A model generated the notes under the pieces. It ran no database searches. It saw only the letters and a list, made by a program, of their open reading frames with translations, and was not told the origin of the DNA. Position numbers and translations under genes: made by a program. A DNA stretch of 64,000 nucleotides. It comes from Durusdinium trenchii (taxonomy: Eukaryota > Sar > Dinophyceae > Suessiales > Symbiodiniaceae). Numbering within the stretch: the stretch's first letter is position 1; each line of letters opens with the position of its first letter. The DNA lies in contig CAXAMN010003113.1 of assembly GCA_963970005.1 (NCBI GenBank), forward strand, positions 490,415 to 554,414, written 5' to 3'. Below, piece by piece: positions 47,201 to 56,200 of this stretch.

Positions 47201-50200
47201 GTCCTCATCAGGTCAGCGTGGTGCACCATGAGCACGGGTCCCTCGAGGTGAACGATGCACCCACTTCAGACTATGGGACAATGTTTGCCATCAACATGGT
47301 CACCAACCTCCCTTTTCAGGTTCATGAGACCAAGGGCTTCGGGACTGGTGGACACGACCTCACCGGCTACATGGTTTTGGATTCAGCCTGCCAGAGAACA
47401 TGTGCTGGCAAAGCTTGGTACCGGTCCCATGTTGACATGTTGTTCAAGCACCACCTCAAGACCAAGGAGATCCCCTCGGAAGATGTGTTTCAGTTCGGCA
47501 AGGGTGAACCAACGGTTGCACACGTAAGGGCCTATATCCCGGTGTTTTTCGACAACCACCCCCTTGTTGTTGGAGCAGGCATCCTCCCGGAAAGCATTCC
47601 TTTGTTGGGAAGCAATGCACTCATGGACTCCCTCGGTTCGATCATCGACCTGCCGAATCGAGTTGTTTACTTTTCATCATTGCAGTGCACAGTGCAGTTA
47701 CATGTCAAAGGAGGTCATTTTGCTGTTTCCATTTTGGATTTCAACCACGAGCACCCACAGCGTCTTCATGAGTGGAAAGCGTTTTCTGCACCACATGTTT
47801 GGCATGATCCACACCCTGAACTTCTCCTTCCGCCGCAGCCGATGAACGTCAAGGTGTCCGCTTCCACCTCGACATCCAATTCGTTGTTGAAGCCGCCCCA
47901 AGGCCTTCCTCATGCGGACGGCGCCGCCTGCATGGCTTCAGCGCTGGCGCCGCTTGGTCTCATGCCTCGAGGCCTTCAAGAGGAACATCTGGATCTACAT
48001 GGCGGGGGGCGTGCGATTGGGCATCATGCCCAAGTCATGGCTGGACCATGCAGTGCCGCCGGAGATGAGCCCACGACTTCATCCCGAGAAGTGCCAGCAC
48101 ACGGTGATCAAGCGGTACGGCAATGCGCATGGCAGGTTCGCACGTTGCCAAACCTGCCTTCGAAAATGGAAATGGAACAACAAGAAGGAAGATTGGGACA
48201 TCTGGTCTTCCCAAGGAGGTGGCTATCTCGCTTCCTCTTCTCGACAATTGCCATTGCCACAGCCGTCATCGAAGGCAACGGCATCTGCAGGGAGCACCAG
48301 CAAGGCTCGACCGAAGCCCAAGGCCAAGAGCACAGCAGTACCATGCTCGGCCTGGACATCAACTCTTTCGGGTTGGACGAGCTTCGAGATGGGCTATACG
48401 CTCCACACCGACCACTTGACTCAGGAGGAGCAGGTGGAGGTCTTCAGGATCCTGGAGCAGAGGTCACCGCTGGAAGCAGAGCCGACCACCGTGGCGGAGT
48501 TCGCCTTCCTCAACGAGGAGCACTTCAGACCTCACCGGGAGAAGCTGGAGTTGGCGGCAGATCGAAAGAGGCACGAACGCCTGGTGGAGCTGGGCGTGTT
48601 GATCGAGGAGGACGAGGAAATCATGGATTGGGGCCTCATCGACGAGATTGTGAAGTCAGAAGGGCCAATGGACCAGATGGTCCACGATCCATAGCCCTCA
48701 AAAGCGGCCAGGCAAAACGACTTCGAGGAGACTGGAACAAGGCCGCTGACATCCTCGAGAAGGAGTACCAGGTCTATGCAACAAGCAAGCCGACCATGGA
48801 GAGACCTCCGCCCTATGCTGACCTCTGGGAATTGTTCGCTGGAAGTTCAAATATGACCCGGTTGGCAGCTCACTATAACCTGAACACCTTGCAGCCCATG
48901 GACCTCCTCTATGGCCAGAACTTCAAGGACCCAGCCATGCGTAAGATGATCTTCCAAAAGCTCGACCACTATAAACCTTGGCTGGTGATCATGGGAGTGG
49001 ACTGCAGGTTATGGAACCAGTTCAACATCAACCTCAACTGGTCTTCACCAGACAGGCGGCTTGCACTACGCCACTTGCAGGACGATGAGAAGGTTCTTGT
49101 CGAGTTTGCCGTGGCGGTCGCACTACGACAACACCGGGCAGGGCGCTATTTCCTGCTCGAGAATCCACAGCGCTCACAACTGTGGAACTTGGAAGAGGTG
49201 ACCGACCTTTTAGGCCTTCGCGGAGTTTGGACCACAGACCTGGACTGCGGAGCTTATGGAGCTGAAGTTGATGGACAACCAATCGCAAAACCCATGAGAT
49301 GGGCAGGAAATCAACCTGGCCTACATGAACAGCTCAACCGTCGGCTCACACCTCTCCAGAAGATGTACTGCACTCCCATTCAGGGCAAGCTCACAAGACG
49401 ATCTCAAGAATACCCTGATGAACTATGTCACGCAGTACTTCAGGAGCTCCGTGCACTGATCTTCCAAAAGGAGCCCCTACGATTTGGACCACCACAACAC
49501 AAGGTCTATGCAACGGCCTACCCAACGGCCGATCTCGACCTATGGGACGACATCGTGAAGTACGTGGACAATGTCTACGAAAGAGGAGCCAAAAGACCTT
49601 TCAACTTCCCCGTGGACTCCGACATGGGCAAGAGGATTCAAGAGCTCTTCCGCATCAAGGCCGTGCGCATTCAGGCTTTCTATGCTCCGACTTCCAGGAG
49701 GATTCCGGCCAATGTGGATGAGTACTTCACGAGAGCAGCATTCCTTCAGTATGCTGGCAAGACCCGTGCAGTTGAGGTCGAGGACTTGGACCAGATCGAG
49801 TTCCCAAGACAGCGGTTCTCAAAAGCTGTCGCCTTTGGCATTTTCGCCTACGGGTTCAGGATGGAGACCACTTCACCGGCTACACCGGCTCCAGATGCAG
49901 ACAGGGCCATCATTCCAGGCCTCACCACTGACATCTCCTTCAGCGGTGTCGACGGAGTTGACCAACATGTGAAGCGGTCACTGGCCCGACTACACCTGAA
50001 CCTGGGACACCCCAGTACTCAAGAGCTGATGAGGCTACTGGCGCATCAAGGACGCATCCCGGCCACAGTCATCAAAGCAGTGCAGGGCATGAGTTGCTCT
50101 ACATGTCAACGACTGAAGCCACCTCAAGAACCACGACCAACCAGCATGCCTTCATTGGTCGCAGGGCAATTTGGTGATGAGCTGCAGGCAGATGTTTTCT

Positions 50201-53200
50201 ACTGCCGACTACTGGATGGCACTTCGTTTCCGGTCCTCGGCATCATTGATAGAGCAACAGGTCTCCACATGGCTGGCCTCATGAAGAACCGGGACTCGGA
50301 GACCACTTTTGAGCTCCTCACCGACCTTTGGCTTCGACCTTATGGTCTTCCTTTGAAGTTCTCATGCGACCCGGACCGAACATTCCGGGGAGAGTTTGAG
50401 AAGCGCCTGATGTCACTCGGTGTCATCGTTGAACACTGCCCACCAGAGGCCCACTACCTCATCGGCATGATCGAAAGACGCAATGCCATCTTGCGTCTGA
50501 CCATCGAGAGGCTGATTGACCAGTTCGCCATCGTCGACTTGGCAGACGTCCCACTGATCCTGGTCCAGGCATGTCACGCCTGTAACACAATGGCATTCAC
50601 CAGAGGACGCTCTGCATACCAAGCAGTCTCCGGAAGGGTCCCACGGCTGCCAAATGATGTGCTCACTGACGGACAGGTTTTGAGCACCTCCACTCAACCA
50701 TTCCGTGACCCTGAACATCCTGGACTACGAGCAGAACTGGTGCGCAGTGAAGCTCTGAAGACTCTCATCGACCTTAATGCACAACAACAGTTCCGTCGAG
50801 CTCTACTGCGCAAGACAAGAAACACCAGCATCCCAGACCTTCAACCTGGACAACGATGCGCAGTGTGGCGCTGGACGAAGAAAGGAGTCCGCAAGAGAGG
50901 CGCATGGCTGGCAGCTCGATTTCTGTCATGGGATCCTGCCCATGAAGGAAAACAAGCCTGGGTGAGACTTGGTGCATCGACCACTTTGGTCACAGCAGAA
51001 CAGCTCAGGGCTGCTCACTCCTTCGAAGACTGGTGCCCTGATGAGCAAGACATCAAGGTCTTGAAGGACGCCAGCAAGAACTTCGGTCAGCACATGCTTG
51101 AAGACGAGCGCGGTCCACCACCGCCTGAAGAGGCCCTGACCCAAGATGCTCATTTGGAGCAGGAGGCGCTGGAGTACGACAACACGGCACCACCGATGAC
51201 ACCAGCAATGGCTGTTCCGGCAACACCAGCTCAAGCCTCACAAGCAGCACCAAGCACACCAGCACCACAGGGCAGCACTACCACAAATGTGCAGGTCAAC
51301 ATCGACAGCCCAACTCACATGCACCATCACACCACGGTGCAGACACTACAACGGTTTGGGGATCTTCCCAAACAACTTCGCACTACGAGGTCGAGAGGAC
51401 CCACCACACCTTTGGAATCAGCACACTCCAAACGGACTCGTGCAACACCGGCTGAACTAGCAGCCAGCAGCACTGAACATTTGGCAAACACTGCCACGGG
51501 CGAAACAGCCCCAGCAATCGCACCGCACAGCGAGTTTCACCAAGCAGAGGTGGACACACCTCAGGCACCTACCATTTTGGAGGAGCCACAACACCCGCCA
51601 GAAGGTCCTCAAGTCACCTTTGCACCTACACCGGCAGAACTGGTACCAGTACCAGATGATGAGGACCTGGCAGAACCTCACGAAGTACAACATCAACAGG
51701 AAGCAGATACAGATGCAGCAGCAGCAGGAACAAGCACTGAAGACGCGGCAGCTGCAGCAGGAACAAGCACTGAAGACGCGGCAGCTGCAGAGCCACAAGC
51801 AGAACAGGCACACACACCACAGCCAATGGCTGATGAACCACTTCCAACACTGCCAATGAAGAGGCCATTTGACACCTTGGCACTCTCACTCGAGGAGGAC
51901 GGCACCTTCTCGTTGGCAAGCAGGTTCTGGAATGGCACACCGCCACAACACTATGGGCCACAGAGCAAAACATTCTTCAAGTGTTACACCACCACAGCAC
52001 AGCGTCAGCAGGACATAGCAAACACGGACAAGCCGGCAGAAGAGTCTGACACATCCGTGGATTCGGAGGACTCTTCAACACAAGCAGACAACAAGCAACC
52101 GCAGCGACAACACCATGCTGCAGGCCTCACCAGGCAAGAAAGGAAGCAACTGGACAGGGAAATCCCCTGGCGCCACATTCTGACCATGCCAGCTGCTTAC
52201 GTTGACAAGTTCTTGGCAGCCATCGAGAAAGAGTCCAACAGCTGGTCAGAGTGGCAAAGTGTTCGACCCCTCACCAAGGAGGAGTGTCGCCAAGTCCTTC
52301 AGGACAAGAACGTCGGCCAAGGCGAAGTCAAGGCTAAGTGCCGCATCGTCTGCCTCGGTCACGAGGACCCTGACCTCGACCGGCTCTCCAGGTCATCACC
52401 GACCCCAGGCAGGACCATTGAGATGATCTGCTACCAGATGATCGTGTCTGGACTCAATGGCGAGCTCTTCAACACCACCTTGAAGTGGTCAGCCTGGGCT
52501 GGAGATGCTCAGACCGCCTTTCTACAGGGCCGACAGAAGGACAGCGAGCGCCCCTTGCCGCTCTACATGAAGGCGCCAAAAGATGGGCTGATCTCGAAGA
52601 CAAGTTGCTGGTCCCACGAACTGTACCAGATCTTGGGCAATGTCTACGGCCTCTCAAATGCCCCACACCTCTGGAGCGAAGAAGTCTCTTCGAGACTGTC
52701 CACCATGGGCTATGGCCGACACGCCTTTGATCCCCAACTCTTCATCAAAAGGGACAGCCAAGATGATCCCATCTCCGCCATCCTCGTCTACGTGGACGAC
52801 TTCTTGGGGCTGTTCAGAGAAGATTACGACATCTCTGAAGTGCAGAAGCTCTTCCGCTGGGGCGACTTGAAAGCCTTTGAGCCTGGCAATCCCATCACCT
52901 TCAAGGGGAAAGAACTCCTCATCGAGACCACTGATGAAGGTCGCTACAAGATGAGCATCAAGATGGAGAAGTTCATCGAAGGGCTCGACAGCGGCAAGAT
53001 CCCCAAGGGCAGGTCCACCCAGGACCCCAAGCTGACGGCCACAGAGCACCAAGAGTTTAGATCCGTCAGCGGATGCTTGCAGTGGACTGCAACTCAGTGC
53101 CGACCCGAAGTGTCGCCACTTGTGTCCCTGGCCAACCAAGGAGCTGAGACAAGCTATGTCCATCTTAAGTCCCTCTACGATGGCATCAGCTACCTGAAGA

Positions 53201-56200
53201 AGACAAGCTCTCAAGGCCTTTGCATCCAGGACATCCCCTTCCGCAAGGACACCCTCATCCTGGCTTTTTCAGACGCCAGCTGGTGCAATGCAAGCCGCTC
53301 AGGCTCACAGATCGGGCTGCTTGCAGGCTTCACTACTCCCTCCGTGAAGATGCAGCCCACCAAGTACACGGTCATTGACTGGAGGAGCTGCCGAGCTCCA
53401 AGAGTATGTCGCTCAACGCTTGCGGCAGAAGCCTGTGCAGCAGATGAAGCATCGGACAGAGCAAGCTACTTGAATCGAATGGCATCCGAGCTTCACTTCA
53501 ACGAGCCAGCACACCGAGTCGGAGCTCGAATGGCCATGGCCCAGGCCATCGACGCGAAGTCCCTCTATGATGCCTTGTTGGCTGATGCTCCGAACATCTC
53601 GGACCGGAGAAGCTTGGTCTCGGTTCGATCGGTGCAGGAGGTCATGCGACCTGACCAGGTCCACTGGATCCCAACGAACTATGAGTTCGCCGACGGCCTC
53701 ACCAAGGTGGACGAAAAGCTCATGTACATGTTCAGGGCATGGCTGGAGAGTCCCATGGCCGTCCTCGTCGAGCATCCTGAGAACAGCGCCATTTTGGCAC
53801 GGCTTGAAGCCAGTGTGGCCAAAAAGAAAAGTACCAGTGAGAAAATCGTGCATGCTTTTGCCAACCTGTTGACCACACTGCCTTATCGGCCCCATTTCTA
53901 GGATCCTCGAGCCACTCATTCTTACGCGTTCGCGCGGTGCGGAAATGGCGTGCTGCTGAGACGACACGTCTTGACAAGAGTTTTGAATAGACTGTTCCAC
54001 AGGGATGCATGATGTTTGGGTGTTCCAGGTTTTGCATGGTTGTTGATGTTTGAGGGTGTCCTAACCTGCTTTCCCCACAGTCACAGTAAGATACCAGTCA
54101 GTGGGTTATACGAACTGGGCATGCTGGGTTGTCACAGGGCCGTCGCCGCTCGTGTGCTCCGTCCCACTGTCTGCGCGGCACAGATGTTTTGAAAGCAATG
54201 CACTGTCGGTGCACTTCACCTCCTTGCTACGAAGTGGCTTAGGGGGGTAGGCAGAAAGTCAGGACTCTTTGGTTTACCCTCCCTCCAGCGATATGAAAGG
54301 AGAAAAATATTGTTTTTTCCGGCCATGCCATCCACTTCCATGAATTGTTAAGGCGTGTGTTATAGACTAATAGAGGTGGGAAAGGTGTGGTCGCGTGTGA
54401 CTGTGCTGTGAGGTACTTCATCATTGGGGGCTTGGTCTTCGTGCCCCTGTCTGAGCCCTTCCTGTGGGATGACTTTGGTGCTTTGGCTTTTCGGCCGGGT
54501 CGTTGAAAAGGAACTGCTACACAGACTGAGAAGTGACATTCGTGTGACACTCCCTCGGTTGCAAGTGACGGAGAAAGCTATATAGCAGCAAAGCAATCCT
54601 GAAACCTCGGTTCTGAATACATCTGAAAACTGGAGCACCGTCCTCCTGAGACTGTGGAAGATCGTGCTAGTTCGAAACCATCAATGCAAAGGACCTACAG
54701 ATCTATGATGATCTATGCATGAATGGCTACCCCTCCTGAATCCTGGTTGACTACCTTGTCGGTCATCCAAGTCGGGTCAATCGAAGCAGAGTCTTGGATG
54801 GCTGAGCCAGGGAAAGAAGTAGCGGGGGAAACTATGTGTTCAAGTCCGGGAGGCTTCTTCGACATGCAGAAATCGAGTTCCAACCAGACGACAACCAATA
54901 TCCAGACACTGCAATGTACGGAATACTTTTACCAATTACATTGGGGTGGTTTCAGGGGTCAATGTAGCCATAGCCCATAACATCCCACAACAACGGAAAC
55001 AAGCAAAGGAAGCATCACCCGGCTTTCACTGAAATCCGGAGGTCTCTTTATTGAGTGTCAAAAATGATCATGTCATGTCAAACTGGTTCTGCTCGGGCCT
55101 CTCGCCTTTTTCTCGCGTCGCGTGACCGCAAAAACAGGTGCCAACTATCACAAAGATGCTCCCATCAGCATGCTGTGGCATTGGTTTGATGGAGTCCGCG
55201 AAAGCATGGACCACGAAGTCATCGTGCCTGGACCCAAAAATCAGGGTATCATGGACCCTCTTCAGAAGCGACGGCGCAGGGCTGCTGGCACAAAAGCGCT
55301 GGTGTTTGAGGCACCCTTTGGTCGCTTGGCCCAGGCCCAGGTGGCCTCGAACCGAAAGGGATCCGTTCCGGCCGGCTTTTTGCTCCGTTCCAAGCGGACT
55401 GCGGGCTGATACCCCGTTCAACAGGGTCCCCACCGTTCGGAACAGCAAGGACCTATGCCGAGCGGACTGGGAGAAGTACGCACAGTAGTACGCACCTTTA
55501 AAGATGACCTGCATCCTGGATCTTCCGACTGTGACAGATGTGTGCCTTTTCGTCCATTTATTTAAAAAAATCGGCAGACATTTGGCGTTGGAAGGTCCAG
55601 CTATACCGATAAAGCATTTTAAAAGGGTTTGGGGCGGTTTGAGCCTGAGTTTCTTTTCCTTCCTTCCAGCGGGGTTCGGGTTCGGCCCATTTCTTGGAGA
55701 TTCTTCCTTCACACACCTGTGGCTTCCCGTGGCCACCTCAGTGCACCTCCATGCACCACCGGGTCCGGCTTCGTGCCGGGTCGGAGCTCAGGTGCTTTCG
55801 CAGGTCCTGGCCTCTCCACTGACCGTGGGCTTTACCGAGCCTTCGGCTGCGGCATTTCGGGTGACAGATGGATTCGGCATCCAGGTGTGCTTGGTGATGT
55901 AGTTCGAGGTAGGGGATGAATGTTTTTGGTGAGGTGAGTGTTCCAGGGATGTCCACCACCAATCAGTTTTGACCATGTTTGGAATATGTGGTGATATGTT
56001 TTGATAGAGCATATCGCGGGCACCTTCACATAAAAGACAGCCCAAATACCATTGAGCCTTGTTCATCCTTGAAAGGGTTTTGCTGTTTTGTCTCCGTTCA
56101 CTTCCAGCCACGTTCAGCCACATGACATGCGAAGGCGGCTGGGGCAAGATGTGGAAAAGAGTACAATACTCGTAGGTGGACCATTCGAGGTTTGCTGCTT

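Larger units (their letters stand above)
45053..53978 (+). mobile_element. Ty1/copia LTR retrotransposon, full length
   Basis: An 8926-bp element bounded by 141-bp direct LTRs, with a primer-binding site, one long gag-pol frame in copia order (integrase before reverse transcriptase) and a purine tract before the 3' LTR. The LTRs differ at one position. GTTTT occurs immediately before the 5' LTR (45048-45052) and at 53980-53984, one base after the 3' LTR, a likely 5-bp target duplication. The element sits in the 9.7-kb DEG9 intron in the sense orientation. The internal frame has signs of paired frameshifts, so near-identity of the LTRs does not prove it is still active. Confidence 0.95.

Noticed and set aside
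45019-53876. Many minus-strand frames across the retrotransposon
   Set aside because: They mirror the G/C-ending codons of the sense polyprotein and contain no recognisable domain.
55632-55790. Open frame just upstream of the exon at 55792 as extra protease sequence
   Set aside because: Residues do not match DEG9, and the preceding exon 55138-55223 joins to 55792 without a gap.
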